A DNA stretch of 64,000 nucleotides from Blastococcus sp. URHD0036 (GTDB lineage Bacteria; Actinomycetota; Actinomycetes; Mycobacteriales; Geodermatophilaceae), in the NCBI RefSeq assembly GCF_000701365.1, contig NZ_JNIK01000013.1, positions 248,001 through 312,000 on the forward strand, read 5' to 3'. The notes under the pieces are model-generated. The model was given only the letters and a program-made list of their open reading frames with translations. It was not told the DNA's origin and ran no database searches. The position numbers were made by a program, and so were the translations under genes. Below are positions 52,099-62,689 of this stretch, one piece after another. Position 1 is the stretch's first letter. The number at the start of each line of letters is the position of its first letter.

Positions 52099-52575
52099 TC
52101 AGCGGCGACCCTTCACGTAGCGGCCGAACGCCTTCTGGATCTCGCGGCGGGAGTCCCGCTCGGCGAGGTCGTGGCGCTTGTCGTAGCTCTTCTTGCCCTT
52201 GGCGAGCGCGAGCGTGGCCTTGACCTTGCCGTCCTTGAAGTACAGGTCCAGCGGGACGAGCGTCAGCCCGCCCTCCTTGGTCTTGCCGATCAGCTTGTCG
52301 ATCTCGGACCGGTGCATGAGCACCTTGCGCTTGCGGCGGACGGCGTGGTTGGTCCACGTGCCCTGCGTGTACTCGGGGATGTGGACGTGCTGGAGCCACA
52401 CCTCGCCGTCGTCGATGCTGGCGAAGCCGTCGACCAGCGAGGCACGGCCGGCCCGCAGGCTCTTCACCTCCGTGCCGGTGAGCACCAGGCCCACCTCGAA
52501 GGTGTCGAGGATCGAGTAGTCGTGCCGCGCCTTCTTGTTCTGGGCGATGTACTTCTGGCCCTGTTCCCGCGGCAT
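52099..52575 (-). CDS. smpB: SsrA-binding protein SmpB
   Basis: The 158-residue protein is a full Smp[33 protein letters not shown], then [29 protein letters not shown], and the C-terminal basic tail [27 protein letters not shown]. It binds tmRNA and delivers it to stalled ribosomes, with the tail acting in the empty mRNA channel. It follows ftsX on the same strand, with 168 bases and a hairpin between. The ssrA gene is also in this window. Confidence 0.97.
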   Translation of the reverse strand: MPREQGQKYIAQNKKARHDYSILDTFEVGLVLTGTEVKSLRAGRASLVDGFASIDDGEVWLQHVHIPEYTQGTWTNHAVRRKRKVLMHRSEIDKLIGKTKEGGLTLVPLDLYFKDGKVKATLALAKGKKSYDKRHDLAERDSRREIQKAFGRYVKGRR

Positions 52576-52722
52576 GCGTACAGGTTATTCGCGAACGCCA
52601 CCACGGTCGCCTCCGGACCGGTGCCGCCCTGCGCGGGTCGGGCCCGAGTGGGCCCCGGAGGGGTCCGCGAAGGGTGCGACGGCAGGGCTCAGCGCAGGTC
52701 GGGAACGGCTCCTGGCCGCGGT

Positions 52723-52739
52723 GCGATCCGGAGGATCGC
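52723..52739 (-). terminator. Hairpin after ftsX
   Basis: GCGATCC/GGATCGC with a GGA loop, four bases after the ftsX stop codon. It is short (7 bp) and lacks a T tract, so it could be a weak terminator or a processing site before smpB. Confidence 0.4.
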
Positions 52740-52743
52740 GATG

Positions 52744-53637
52744 TCAGAGCCTCACGTACAACCGCAGGGTCACGTAGGCGGCGATCGCGGCCAGGCCCAC
52801 GCCGGCGAGGGCGATGATCGGGCTGATCGTGGCGATGGCGCTCCAGTCGACCGGCGGGATGATCCCCGCCTTGATCGGCCCCGCCAGGGCCCGGTCGACG
52901 AACAGCAGCTTGGTGACCACCAGGCCGCCGATGGCCAGCAGCGCACCGATCAGTCCGGCCAGCGCGGCCTCCAGGATGAACGGCAGCTGGGTGTACCAGC
53001 GGGAGGCGCCGACCAGCCGCATGATGTTCGTTTCGTTTCGCCGGTTGAACGCGGCCAGCTGGATGGTGTTGGAGATCAGCAGCAGTGCGGCCAGCGCCTG
53101 CACCACCGCGACGGCGATGGTGGCGTTGCGGGCGCCGTTGAGCAGGCTGAACAACCGGTCCAGGAAGTCGCCCTCGTCGCGCACCTGGTCCACGCCGTCG
53201 GTCGCGTCGGGGAACTCCGAGGCGATCACGTCGTAGCGCTCCGGGTTGACCAGCTCGACGCGGAAGCTCTCCGGCAGGGCGTCGGCCGGGGTGTTCTGCA
53301 CGAGCTCCGGCTGCTGGCTGAACTGCTGCTGGAAGCGGGCGTACGCGTCCTCCTTGGACTCGTACAGGTAGCTCTTCACCTCGCCGTCGGTCTGCAGCTC
53401 CTGCAGCCGCGTCTCGAGCGCGGCGCGCTGCTCCTCGGTGACGCCGTCCTCGAGGAAGATGGAGACCTGCACCTTGTCGTAGTAGATCTCCTTCATGTCG
53501 GAGATCATCCCGGCGATGAGCAGCCCGGTGCCCATGAGGCCGAGCGAGATGGCCGTGGTCAGGATCATCGCGACCGTCATGGTCAGGTTGCGACGGAGCC
53601 CGGTGGCCACCTCGGACAGGACGAAGTTGACGCGCAT
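52744..53637 (-). CDS. ftsX: Cell division permease-like protein FtsX
   Basis: The 297-residue protein has an N-terminal cytoplasmic stretch (VNFVLSEVATGLRRNLTMTVAMILTTAISLG), helix 1, a large extracytoplasmic loop (about residues 45-175), and three C-terminal helices with the FtsX domain signature (AAFNRRNETNIMRLVGASRWYTQLPFILEAALAG). It forms the FtsEX complex that controls peptidoglycan hydrolases at the septum. It starts at ATG 53637, 44 bases after the ftsE stop. Confidence 0.96.
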   Translation of the reverse strand: MRVNFVLSEVATGLRRNLTMTVAMILTTAISLGLMGTGLLIAGMISDMKEIYYDKVQVSIFLEDGVTEEQRAALETRLQELQTDGEVKSYLYESKEDAYARFQQQFSQQPELVQNTPADALPESFRVELVNPERYDVIASEFPDATDGVDQVRDEGDFLDRLFSLLNGARNATIAVAVVQALAALLLISNTIQLAAFNRRNETNIMRLVGASRWYTQLPFILEAALAGLIGALLAIGGLVVTKLLFVDRALAGPIKAGIIPPVDWSAIATISPIIALAGVGLAAIAAYVTLRLYVRL

Positions 53638-53681
53638 GGATTCCCTGTTCTGAGTTCAGTCGGAGGTCGGGGAGCCGAGGC

Positions 53682-54371
<690 letters not shown>

Positions 54372-54492
54372 GAGGCGCCACGGTACCTGTCCGGGGTCCC
54401 GTGATCGGCCGTTCGCGGAGCAACGCTCCGAGCGTTCTCGCAGACCGTCACGGGTGGGGCCGGAGTTGCCTGGAAGGTGATCACGCACCGTC

Positions 54493-54520
54493 GCCATCGC
54501 CACCCGAGTGTGACGATGGC
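54493..54520 (-). terminator. Possible prfB terminator
   Basis: GCCATCG (54493-54499) pairs with CGATGGC (54514-54520), extended by CGT/ACG outside with a bulge, 28 bases after the prfB stop. No T tract, so the evidence is moderate. Confidence 0.35.
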
Positions 54521-54548
54521 AACGCCGTCCGTCACGACCCGCGACGGA

Positions 54549-55664
54549 TCAGGCGGCTGCGCCGCCAGCCTCCTGCTGCTTGCGCCACCGGATACCCGCC
54601 TCGATGAACGAGTCGAGGTCGCCGTCGAGCACGTTCGACGGGTTCCCGCTCTCCACCTCGGTCCGCAGGTCCTTGACCATCTGGTACGGGTGCAGCACGT
54701 AGGAGCGCATCTGGTTGCCCCAGCTGCTCCCCTCCCCCTTGAGCGCGTCCATCTCGGCCCGCTGCTCGGCCTGGCGGACGACGAGCAGGCGCGCCTGCAG
54801 CACCCGCAGGGCAGCGGCGCGGTTCTGGATCTGGCTCTTCTCGTTCTGGCAGGACACGACGATGCCGGTCGGGATGTGGGTCATCCGGACGGCGGAGTCG
54901 GTGGTGTTGACGCTCTGCCCACCGGGACCCGAGGAGCGGAAGACGTCGACCCGGATCTCGTTCTCGGGGATGTCCACGTGGTCGGTCTGCTCCACGACCG
55001 GCAGCACCTCGACACCGGCGAAGGAGGTCTGCCGGCGGCCCTGGTTGTCGAACGGGGAGATCCGGACCAGCCGGTGGGTGCCCTGCTCGACCGACAGCGT
55101 GCCGTAGGCGTAGGGCGCCTTGACGGCGAAGGTGGCCGACTTGATGCCGGCCTCCTCCGCGTAGGAGACGTCGTAGACCTCGGTGGGGTACTTCCGCCGC
55201 TCGGCCCAGCGCAGGTACATCCGCATCAGCATCTCGGCGAAGTCGGCGGCGTCGACGCCGCCGGCCTCCGACCGGATGGTCACCAGCGCCTCGCGGGCGT
55301 CGTACTCACCCGACAGCAGGGTGCGGACCTCGAGCTCGTCGATGGCCGTCCGGATGCTGACCAGCTCCCGCTCGGCCTCGGCGGTCGTCGCCGCGTCGTC
55401 CTCCTCGGCGGCCATCTCGTGCAGCAGGCCGACGTCGTCCAGCCGGCTGCGCAGCTCCTCGACCCGGCGCAGGTCGCCCTGCAGGTAGGAGAGCTTGGAG
55501 GTGAGCGCCTGGGCGGCCTCGACGTCGTTCCACAGGTCCGGGGCGGCGGCCTGCTGCTCGAGCTCGGCGACCTCCTGGCGCAGCTTGTCGACGTCGAGCA
55601 CGGCCTCGATCGACTTCAGGGTCGTGTCGAGCTCGTCCAGGACGACGGAGAAGTCAGCAGCCAC
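54549..55664 (-). CDS. prfB: Peptide chain release factor 2 (RF2)
   Basis: The 371-residue protein has the RF2-specific stop-codon recognition tripeptide SPF ([17 protein letters not shown]), the GGQ motif ([20 protein letters not shown]) and the helical N-terminal domain. It reads UAA and UGA stops. I looked for the programmed +1 frameshift at about codon 26 that many bacteria carry; the frame here is continuous from GTG 55664 ([18 protein letters not shown]), as usual in actinobacteria. It is followed by ftsE, ftsX and smpB on the same strand. Confidence 0.96.
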   Translation of the reverse strand: MAADFSVVLDELDTTLKSIEAVLDVDKLRQEVAELEQQAAAPDLWNDVEAAQALTSKLSYLQGDLRRVEELRSRLDDVGLLHEMAAEEDDAATTAEAERELVSIRTAIDELEVRTLLSGEYDAREALVTIRSEAGGVDAADFAEMLMRMYLRWAERRKYPTEVYDVSYAEEAGIKSATFAVKAPYAYGTLSVEQGTHRLVRISPFDNQGRRQTSFAGVEVLPVVEQTDHVDIPENEIRVDVFRSSGPGGQSVNTTDSAVRMTHIPTGIVVSCQNEKSQIQNRAAALRVLQARLLVVRQAEQRAEMDALKGEGSSWGNQMRSYVLHPYQMVKDLRTEVESGNPSNVLDGDLDSFIEAGIRWRKQQEAGGAAA

Positions 55665-55713
55665 GTCTGTCGAGGGTAGTGCGCTGCGGAGGCGGGGGGC
55701 GCCGGCCCGACCG

Positions 55714-57546
55714 TCAGCCCGCCGCGGTGAGGGTGACCCGCCCCTCCGACATGGCCGACCAGGGCACCGGCCGGCGTCCGCCGTTGTGCGCGAGCAGCCA
55801 GCCGGGGACCTCGGCGGCCGGCATCGGCCGGCCGAGGTGGTAGCCCTGGCCGAAGGTGCAGCCCAGCTCGGTGGCCAGCGCCAGCTGGTCGGCGGTCTCG
55901 ATGCCCTCGGCCAGGCTGCGGATGCCGCAGGCACGGCCCAGCGCGACGACGGCGGCGATGGCCGCCGCCGCGTGGTCCCGGCGGCCCTCGGGGAAGGCGA
56001 CCAGGCTCCGGTCGATCTTGAGCACGCCGGTGGGCAGGGTGACCAGCTGCCCCAGCGAGGAGAAGCCGCTGCCGAAGTCGTCGATCGAGACCTCGACCCC
56101 GCGGCGGCGCAGTTCGGCCAGCTGCGCGGCCGCGCACACGGGGTCCTCGGCCACGGAGGTCTCGGTCAGTTCGACCACCAGCTGCTCCGGCGGGAGGCCG
56201 GTCACGGCGAGTGCGGCGAACACGTCGTCGACCAGCGTGCCGGTGGACAGGTGCCGGGCGTGCACGTTGACGCCCACGACGAGGACCGACCCGTGCCGGG
56301 CCCACTCGGCGGCCTGGGCCGCGGCCGCGTGCAGCACCCAGCGGGTGAGCGGCAGGAGCAGGTCGTACTGCTCGGCGACCGGGAGGAAGTCCCCCGGCGG
56401 CAGCAGGCCGCGCTCGGGGTGCTGCCAGCGGACGAGCGCCTCGACCCCGGTGAACTCCCCGCTCGGGAGGTGCTGGATCGGCTGGTAGTGCAGGACGAGC
56501 TCGCCGCCCTCGATGGCGCGCTCGAGCTCCACTCCGAGGGCGGCACGGCGCTCGGCGGCCGCACGCAGCTCCGGGGTGAAGGAGTGCAGCCCGCCCCGGC
56601 CCGAGGCGCGAGCGGCCGACAGCGCCAGGTCCGCGTCGCGGACGAGCCCGGCCGCACCGGCGTCCGTGCCGACGGCGGCGGTCGCCACCCCGACGCTGGC
56701 ACCCAGCCGCAGGACCCTGCCACCGACGGAGAAGGGCTCCGCGGTGAGCGCGGCCTGGCAGCGCTCGGCGACGGTCGCGGCGCAGTCGTCCGGGCAGTCC
56801 GGGGAGACGAGGAGGAACTCGTCGTCGCCGAGCCGGCCGACGACGTCGCTGCCCCGGGCGACCCGGCGCAGGCGCGCGGCGACCTGGCGCAGCAGCTCGT
56901 CCCCGGCCTCGTGCCCGGAGGCGTCGTTGACGTCGCTGAACCCGTCGACGTCGAGCAGCAGCAGCGACAGCGGGCCACGCCCCTCGCGGCGCAGCTCGGC
57001 GTCGACCAGCTGGTGCAGGTGGCTGCGGTTGGGCAGCGTGGTCAGCGGGTCGTGCCGGGCCAGCCAGGCGCTCTCCCGGCTCGCCCGCACGCGTGCGGTC
57101 ACGTCGGCGTGGGTGACGACGAAGCGGGAGCCGCCCTCGATCGGCGCCGCCTCGAGGTGGTACCACCGGGCGCCACCCGGGCAGGCGAGGCCGTAGTCGT
57201 GCTCGACGCGGGCGACCTCGCCCCGGAACAGCGCCGCCATGCGGTCGGTGAACGCCCGGATCTCGGGGTCGTCCCCCAGCCGGGCGACCAGGTCGAAGTA
57301 GCGGGTGTGCCCGTGGGCGCAGCGAAGCCGCTCGTCGCCGAGGGCGTCCAGCCAGTACCGCCAGGCGGAGTTCGAGTACCGGACGAGGCCATGGGAGTCG
57401 ACGAGCAGGGAGGGCAGCGGCAGCGCGTCGAGCACCGCCGTCACGGCGTCCCCGGGGTCGGGGACGGAGGTACGGGGGAACAGCACGTCGTCCACCAGCT
57501 CCTCCTCGCGGCTGCGGGCCCGTTGTCGGACCCGTTCCCGAACCAT
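55714..57546 (-). CDS. PAS-GGDEF-EAL cyclic di-GMP protein, probably a phosphodiesterase
   Basis: The 610-residue protein has an N-terminal PAS-like domain (about residues 25-145), a GGDEF domain (about 165-325) and an EAL domain (about 340-595). The diguanylate cyclase signature is GDDEF instead of GGDEF ([15 protein letters not shown]), which may reduce or abolish activity. The EAL domain has [37 protein letters not shown] and LKIDRSLV, so the phosphodiesterase residues look intact. It may be a c-di-GMP hydrolase with a sensor GGDEF. ATG 57546 is used, although its ribosome site is weak. Confidence 0.88.
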   Translation of the reverse strand: MVRERVRQRARSREEELVDDVLFPRTSVPDPGDAVTAVLDALPLPSLLVDSHGLVRYSNSAWRYWLDALGDERLRCAHGHTRYFDLVARLGDDPEIRAFTDRMAALFRGEVARVEHDYGLACPGGARWYHLEAAPIEGGSRFVVTHADVTARVRASRESAWLARHDPLTTLPNRSHLHQLVDAELRREGRGPLSLLLLDVDGFSDVNDASGHEAGDELLRQVAARLRRVARGSDVVGRLGDDEFLLVSPDCPDDCAATVAERCQAALTAEPFSVGGRVLRLGASVGVATAAVGTDAGAAGLVRDADLALSAARASGRGGLHSFTPELRAAAERRAALGVELERAIEGGELVLHYQPIQHLPSGEFTGVEALVRWQHPERGLLPPGDFLPVAEQYDLLLPLTRWVLHAAAAQAAEWARHGSVLVVGVNVHARHLSTGTLVDDVFAALAVTGLPPEQLVVELTETSVAEDPVCAAAQLAELRRRGVEVSIDDFGSGFSSLGQLVTLPTGVLKIDRSLVAFPEGRRDHAAAAIAAVVALGRACGIRSLAEGIETADQLALATELGCTFGQGYHLGRPMPAAEVPGWLLAHNGGRRPVPWSAMSEGRVTLTAAG

Positions 57547-57569
57547 TTCGGCACAGGATCGTCCGTCCT

Positions 57570-57920
57570 TCAGCCGGCCTCCCCCGGAGGGGTGGGCGTG
57601 GGCTGCGTCTCGGCGCGGACCCAGGCCAGGTAGTCGGGGGCGCCGTCCACCAGCGGCAGGGCGATGACGCACGGCACGTCGTAGGGATGGACGGCGGTGA
57701 CGTGCTCGACGATCGCCGGCACCAGCGCCCGCCGGGTGTGCAGCGCGACCCGGGCCTCGGGCTCGTCGTGCACCGCCCCCTCCCAGCGGTAGACCGACCG
57801 GATCCGGGTCAGGTGGTGCCCGCACGCGGCCAGCCGCCGCTCCACCAGGTCGCGGGTGAGACCGGCCAGCCACTCCTCGTCGGCGGCGGTGACCACCACC
57901 TCGCAGCACTCGTCGTCCAT
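57570..57920 (-). CDS. cutA: Divalent-cation tolerance protein CutA
   Basis: The protein of about 116 residues matches CutA1: ECCEVVVTAADEEWLAGLTRDLVERRLAACGHHL at the N terminus, then the middle TRIRSVYRWEGAVHDEPEARVALHTR, and HPYDVPCVIALPLVDGAPDYLAWV. CutA forms a stable trimer and is linked to copper tolerance in enterobacteria, though its role in actinobacteria is unsettled. ATG 57920 gives the standard length; in-frame ATGs at 57929 and 57941 are also possible. Confidence 0.9.
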   Translation of the reverse strand: MDDECCEVVVTAADEEWLAGLTRDLVERRLAACGHHLTRIRSVYRWEGAVHDEPEARVALHTRRALVPAIVEHVTAVHPYDVPCVIALPLVDGAPDYLAWVRAETQPTPTPPGEAG

Positions 57921-57974
57921 GACCGCCATCGTCCCGGGCATGCCGACGCCCCGGTCCGGGGTAGGGGGCCGACC

Positions 57975-58211
57975 ATGACCGACGACATGACCATCCAGCT
58001 GGACGGCGAGGAGTACGTGGTGCGCCGGGAGGACGCCACGCTGCGGGTGGGCCGCCGCACCGGAGGGGACGTGACCTGGCTCGACGACGTCGACACCGGC
58101 GCGCTCCCGGGTGAGGCCCGCTCGGCGCTCGAGTCCGGCGACACCGGCAACACCTCGCTGGTCACGGCCCTGCGCGGCATCGTCGAGGCCGAGGTCAAGC
58201 GCGGGGGCTGA
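57975..58211 (+). CDS. Small conserved hypothetical protein
   Basis: The 78-residue acidic protein has the sequence TIQLDGEEYVVRREDATLRVGRRTGGDVTWLDDVDTGALPGEAR..., with a mix of beta and helical character and no known domain. An AGGGGG ribosome site precedes ATG 57975. It is divergent from cutA and lies 118 bases before the kinase gene on the same strand. Confidence 0.6.
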   Translation: MTDDMTIQLDGEEYVVRREDATLRVGRRTGGDVTWLDDVDTGALPGEARSALESGDTGNTSLVTALRGIVEAEVKRGG

Positions 58212-58329
58212 GGCGGCTCCGCAGGCCGGCGGCGGCCCCCGTCGAGGGGCGGCCGCCGGCGCTCGTCGACCACCGGCGGGCCCGTCGCCGTGGGATGCTC
58301 GGGTCCGGCCGCGACGACCAGGGGGCGGG

Positions 58330-59928
58330 GTGCACGGAGCGACCTTCGGTCCCTACCGGCTCCTGGGGCCGCTGGGCCGCGGCGGCATGGGCGAGGTGCA
58401 CCGCGCCTGGGACACCGAGCACGAGCGGGTGGTCGCGCTCAAGCTGCTCACCCCGCACCTGGCCGCCGACGAGGGCTACCGCGCCCGGTTCCAGCGCGAG
58501 GCGCGGCTGACCGCCCGGCTGCGCGGACCGCACGTCGTCCCGATCCACCGCTACGGCGAGATCGACGGCCGGCTGTTCCTGGACATGCGCTTGGTCGAGG
58601 GCGAGGACCTGGCCTCGCGGCTGGCCCGGTGGGGGCCGCTCCCGCTGGCGACGGCGCTGTCGGTGGTCGGGCAGCTGGCCGAGGCGCTGGACGCCGCGCA
58701 CGCCGACGGCCTGGTCCACCGCGACGTGAAGCCCTCGAACGTGCTGCTGACCGGGCGGCCGGACGACCCGTTCGTCTACCTCGTCGACTTCGGCATCGCC
58801 CGCTCCTCCCAGGACGGCGCGGCGATCACCCAGACCGGGACGGCGATCGGCTCCTACGAGTACATGGCCCCGGAGCGGTTCGTGACCGGCTCCGACGTCG
58901 ACCCGCGGGTGGACGTCTACGCCCTGGCCTGCGTGCTCTACGAGTGCCTGACCGGGATCCGGGCGTTCCCCAGCAGCAGCCTGCCCAGCGCCTACCACGC
59001 CCATCTGCACACCGAGCCCGCTCCGCTGTGGGCCCGGCGGGCCGACGTGCCGCCGGCGCTGGACGCCGTGCTGCGCCGGGCTCTGGCCCGGGACCCGGCC
59101 CGCCGCACCGCGACCGCGGGGCAGCTGGTCGCCGAGGCGCGGCGGGCGGTGGCCGCCCCCGTCGCTGCCGCTCCGGGACCCACCGGCGCCCCGCGAGTCA
59201 CCGCCGCTCCGGTGCCGCGGCCGGCATCCCGGCCGCCGGTCGCCGTCCCCGCTCCGACGCCGCGCTCACCGACGCCGCTGCTGCGACCGGTGCCGCGGGC
59301 CGCTGCCGCACCGACCCCGGCGGCGTGGCCGACCCCGCCGGCCGCTCCCCCACGCGGCCCGTTCCCGCCGGCCGCCTTCCCGCCGCCGTCGTTCCCACCG
59401 CGTCCCGCCCCGCCCGTCCGGCGCCGCCGGCCGGTCCTGGCCCTGCTCGTCGCCGCGTTCTTCGTCGCCCTGGTGGCGTTCATGGACCGCGCCGACGCCG
59501 ACTACCCGGCGGGGGTCGCGGTGGGCTTCGGGCTCACCGCCCTCGCGAGCGAGGTGCTGCTCGGGCTGTCGCTGAGCGTGCGTGACGCGCTGGACCGCGC
59601 CGGCGGGCTGCCGTGGGTGCTCGGCGCGATCGCCGTCGGCACGCTGGTGCTCGCCGACCAGGGATCGGGCGCCTCGCTGGCCGGGCCGGCGGCCTTCGCC
59701 GGGGCGCAGGTGGCCGACCTGGTCGTCTGGCGGCTCGTGCGCCCCGGCCTCGGCTGGCGGGCCGCGCTCGTCGCCTCGAACCTCGTCGGCGCCGTCGCGT
59801 ACACGACCGTGCAGGTGGCGGCCGGCGCGACCGGCGAGATGGGCGGCGCCTTCCTCGCCACTGCCGCCACGACCGTGCTGACGTGGGTGGTCGCCGAGGT
59901 GCTGCGGCCGCTGGTCGCCCGCCGCTGA
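58330..59928 (+). CDS. Serine/threonine protein kinase with C-terminal membrane domain
   Basis: The 532-residue protein has a Hanks-type kinase domain (residues about 7-265): G-loop LGRGGMGEV, Lys in VALKLLTP, catalytic loop VHRDVKPSNVLL and DFGIARS. A long Ala/Pro-rich linker (about 270-365) follows, then four C-terminal transmembrane helices. No PASTA domain is present, so it differs from PknB; the membrane part may sense. Its GTG at 58330 has a purine-rich site upstream (GGGGGCGGG). Targets are unknown. Confidence 0.9.
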   Translation: MHGATFGPYRLLGPLGRGGMGEVHRAWDTEHERVVALKLLTPHLAADEGYRARFQREARLTARLRGPHVVPIHRYGEIDGRLFLDMRLVEGEDLASRLARWGPLPLATALSVVGQLAEALDAAHADGLVHRDVKPSNVLLTGRPDDPFVYLVDFGIARSSQDGAAITQTGTAIGSYEYMAPERFVTGSDVDPRVDVYALACVLYECLTGIRAFPSSSLPSAYHAHLHTEPAPLWARRADVPPALDAVLRRALARDPARRTATAGQLVAEARRAVAAPVAAAPGPTGAPRVTAAPVPRPASRPPVAVPAPTPRSPTPLLRPVPRAAAAPTPAAWPTPPAAPPRGPFPPAAFPPPSFPPRPAPPVRRRRPVLALLVAAFFVALVAFMDRADADYPAGVAVGFGLTALASEVLLGLSLSVRDALDRAGGLPWVLGAIAVGTLVLADQGSGASLAGPAAFAGAQVADLVVWRLVRPGLGWRAALVASNLVGAVAYTTVQVAAGATGEMGGAFLATAATTVLTWVVAEVLRPLVARR

Positions 59929-60051
59929 GGGTGCAGACCTGACGACGACGGGTCGTCACATCCGTCACATCCACCACTCAAGCCACTCCCGTCGCATGCC
60001 GATGTCGGGGATGCGGGCACGTCGCCCGCCACCTCTCCCCGGAGCAGCCCG

Positions 60052-60987
60052 ATGCCCAGCCGCCGCGCCCCGCGACTCCCCGCGCTCCTCCTGGCCGGCG
60101 GCGCCGTGCTCGGCGGGTGCACCACCGGGGTCTCCGGGCAGGCCACCGACGTGCCGGACGTGTCGCCGGACTGGAAGTCGCTGGCGTACGGCGCCGCCGG
60201 CTGCGCGTCCCGCGCCGACTGGGTCGCCGACGGGCTGCCGGCCGCGAGCTGGGACGAGCTGACCGTGGCCACCTCCCGCGCCGACCTCACCGGCGACGGC
60301 ACCGACGAGGTCCTGGTGCTGGCCGCCTGCCCGAGCGCGGTGTCCGAGCCCGGCCAGGACGTCGTCGTCTTCGACGTGTCCCGCGGCGAGCCCGCCGCCC
60401 TCGACGTCCTCGGCGAGGGCATCCCCTTCTTCGACGCCGCGCTCACCACCGGCGCCGGCACGCTGACCGTCACCGGCCGCGCGGCCGGCTCCGACGACCC
60501 GACCTGCTGCCCCGGCCACTGGGCCTCGGTCACCTACGACTGGACCGGCACCGGGTTCCGGCTCGACGAGCAGATCTCCGTCCGCACCACCCAGCCCGTG
60601 GTGGCCGACCGGCTCTCCGACGGCCGGCACGTGGGTTTCCTGCGCGCCGTCACCGCCGACGCGGTCTACGTCGACCTCGTGGACTGGTTCGAGGGCCCGG
60701 CCGCGGCCGCCGCCTGCGCCGAGGACGGCGTGGCCGACAACGGCTGGGAGCAGTGCAGCGCCTACTACGCCCGCGACGTCGACGACCGGGTGACCGCGGT
60801 CCCCGTCCGCTCCGGGGCGGACGCCTCCTACGTCGACCCGTGGACCGCCGAGGAGGTCGGCGTCGCCTCCGTGGCCGCGCTGGCCGGCACCGCCGCGGTC
60901 TCCGACGACGCCGGCGAGCACTCCTACATGCGGCTCACCGTGGCCGGCGGCGAGGTCGTGTCGGTCGAGGGCGTCTACGTCCCCTGA
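60052..60987 (+). CDS. Hypothetical lipoprotein
   Basis: The 311-residue exported lipoprotein has a signal peptide (MPSRRAPRLPALLLAGGAVLGGC, lipobox LGGC), a domain with LTGDGTDEVLVLAAC that recalls FG-GAP/VCBS-like calcium-loop repeats (DLTGDGTDE), and a Cys-rich C-terminal part. No family is recognised. It starts at ATG 60052 and stands alone between the kinase gene and the DUF4230 gene. The acidic metal-like loop DLTGDGTDE could bind calcium. Confidence 0.72.
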   Translation: MPSRRAPRLPALLLAGGAVLGGCTTGVSGQATDVPDVSPDWKSLAYGAAGCASRADWVADGLPAASWDELTVATSRADLTGDGTDEVLVLAACPSAVSEPGQDVVVFDVSRGEPAALDVLGEGIPFFDAALTTGAGTLTVTGRAAGSDDPTCCPGHWASVTYDWTGTGFRLDEQISVRTTQPVVADRLSDGRHVGFLRAVTADAVYVDLVDWFEGPAAAAACAEDGVADNGWEQCSAYYARDVDDRVTAVPVRSGADASYVDPWTAEEVGVASVAALAGTAAVSDDAGEHSYMRLTVAGGEVVSVEGVYVP

Positions 60988-61105
60988 TCTCTTCTCGGGA
61001 TCGCCGGCGGAACGGGAATGGGGTCGGCAGGCGCATCGCTGTAGGCGGTACCCCCGCGAGGCGCAGCGCCCGGGGGATCCCCCAGCGACACCGAGGAGCC
61101 CTCGC

Positions 61106-61747
61106 ATGCCGTCGAAGAGCCGCCGTGGACTGGTCAAGGCCGGAGTCGTCGCGGGGGCCGTGGGCCTCGGGGTGCTCGCCGTGGGCTCGTTCGACTGGGG
61201 CAACCCGTTCGCACCGGAGGAGATCGACCGCAGCACCACCCCGCTGCTGGTCTCCCTCGCCGACCTCGACGAGTACCACGCGGCGACCGGCAGCTTCCAG
61301 GTCGTCGTCGACGTCGAGTCCGACACCCCGTACGTGCCCGCGGTGATCAGCGGTGAGCGGGTGCAGTTCCTCGCCACCGGCACGGTCGACGCCTACGTGG
61401 ACTTCGCCCACCTGGACTCCGACGCGGTGAAGCTGTCCGAGGACGGGAACGCGGCCACCATCGTCCTGCCCGCGCCGGAACTCGCCGAGGCCCGCATCGA
61501 CCCCGACGAGAGCCGTGTCCTGGACCGCGACCGCGGCCTGGTCGACCGGGTCGGTGACGCGCTCGGCGACGACCCGACCGACGAGAGCGAGCTCTTCTCC
61601 ATGGCCGAGGACCGACTGGAGGACGCCGCCGACGACAGCGACCTGCTCGACCGCGCCGAGGACGGCACCCGCGACATGCTGACCGCGCTGGCGAACTCCC
61701 TCGGCGTGGACGACGTCACCGTCGAGTTCGTGCCCGCCGCCGACTGA
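61106..61747 (+). CDS. DUF4230-like protein
   Basis: The 213-residue protein has a single N-terminal hydrophobic anchor (VKAGVVAGAVGLGVLAVGSF) and a predicted extracytoplasmic domain of the DUF4230 type: TTPLLVSLADLDEYHAATGSFQVVVDVES, then VISGERVQFLATGTVDAYVDFAHL. The end (DDVTVEFVPAAD) is typical. Function unknown. GAGGAG lies about eight bases before ATG 61106. Confidence 0.78.
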   Translation: MPSKSRRGLVKAGVVAGAVGLGVLAVGSFDWGNPFAPEEIDRSTTPLLVSLADLDEYHAATGSFQVVVDVESDTPYVPAVISGERVQFLATGTVDAYVDFAHLDSDAVKLSEDGNAATIVLPAPELAEARIDPDESRVLDRDRGLVDRVGDALGDDPTDESELFSMAEDRLEDAADDSDLLDRAEDGTRDMLTALANSLGVDDVTVEFVPAAD

Positions 61748-61774
61748 CCGCGCGCACCGACTGACCCCGCCCGG

Positions 61775-62581
61775 TCAGACGACGCCGAGGACGATCGCGG
61801 CCAGCCAGCCGTCGCCCTGCGCCGCGGTCCGCAGCAGCGCCTGGTCGGCATAGAAGGCGTCGGTGTCGTTGCGGGTGTCCCGGCCGGGATGCCCGGCGTA
61901 CGGCCCGGCGGCGAGGACGGCGTCGTTGACCGTGTCGTCGAAGAACAGTTGCGTCGTCAGCACCGTGCCGCCGTCGAGGTGCACCTTGAGGTGCAGGTGC
62001 GGGGTCCGCGTCGGGTACCAGCCGGGGTAGACGGTGGCGAAGGTGACGACGCCGGCGAGGCCGGTGACCTGGGTGCCGCGCAGGAACGCGGTGCCCTCGG
62101 TCGTCGCCGACTGCGGGTCGCCGTACTCGTCGGTGCCGCCCGGGTCGCCACCCTCCCCCGGCGAGGCTCCGGCGAAGCCGGAGTAGATCCCGCCCGCGTC
62201 GCACTGCCACAGGTCGACGACGGCGTCCGGCACCGGCGCGCAGTCGGGCAGCCGGACCACCCGGAAGGCCAGGTCCAGCGGAGTGCCGGGCCGGCCGTCG
62301 CGGATGTCGCTGCGCACCGCGTGCGCGTCGAACCACGTCGGCCCGGCGATCGTGTCGGGCGTCAGCACGCAGGGCGTGGTGCCGTCCAGCAGGCCGACGG
62401 CGGTCGGCAGCGGCGGCGGCGCAGGGGTCGACGGGGCGGCGGCGGACGACGACGCGCTGGCGGTCGGGGCGGTGGCCTGCGGCTTCTCGCCGGTGCACGC
62501 GTCGAGCACCGCGGCGAGGGTCAGCAGCCCGCCGGCGCCCAGCAGCCGCCGCCGTCCGAACCCGCTGCCCCCGTCGTCCAC
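61775..62581 (-). CDS. Secreted intradiol ring-cleavage dioxygenase-like protein (Tat-type signal)
   Basis: The 268-residue protein has an N-terminal twin-arginine-like signal (GRRRLLGAGGLLTLAAVLDAC), a Ser/Ala/Pro linker, and an intradiol dioxygenase domain. The Fe-ligand candidates are Tyr in GGIYSGF, Tyr in YPGWYPTRTP and the two His in PHLHLKV. Such secreted proteins cleave catechol-type substrates or bind iron in other ways; the substrate is unknown. A Cys occurs in a lipobox-like position (LDAC), but Asp at -2 is unusual for lipoproteins. It is divergent from the beta-propeller lipoprotein gene, 108 bp apart. Confidence 0.85.
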   Translation of the reverse strand: MDDGGSGFGRRRLLGAGGLLTLAAVLDACTGEKPQATAPTASASSSAAAPSTPAPPPLPTAVGLLDGTTPCVLTPDTIAGPTWFDAHAVRSDIRDGRPGTPLDLAFRVVRLPDCAPVPDAVVDLWQCDAGGIYSGFAGASPGEGGDPGGTDEYGDPQSATTEGTAFLRGTQVTGLAGVVTFATVYPGWYPTRTPHLHLKVHLDGGTVLTTQLFFDDTVNDAVLAAGPYAGHPGRDTRNDTDAFYADQALLRTAAQGDGWLAAIVLGVV

Positions 62582-62689
62582 GGCGGGCGACGCTAGTCCC
62601 GGCGCGCCGCGCCCGCCCGCGGTTCCCCTCGGCGCGCGGACGTGTGAGGGTGTCCGGCGGCGCACGGGGCGCCACGGAGGCGAGGGCTC

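Noticed and set aside
54549-55934. Programmed +1 frameshift in prfB
   Set aside because: RF2 reads through continuously from GTG 55664 with a normal N terminus and no in-frame TGA near codon 26.
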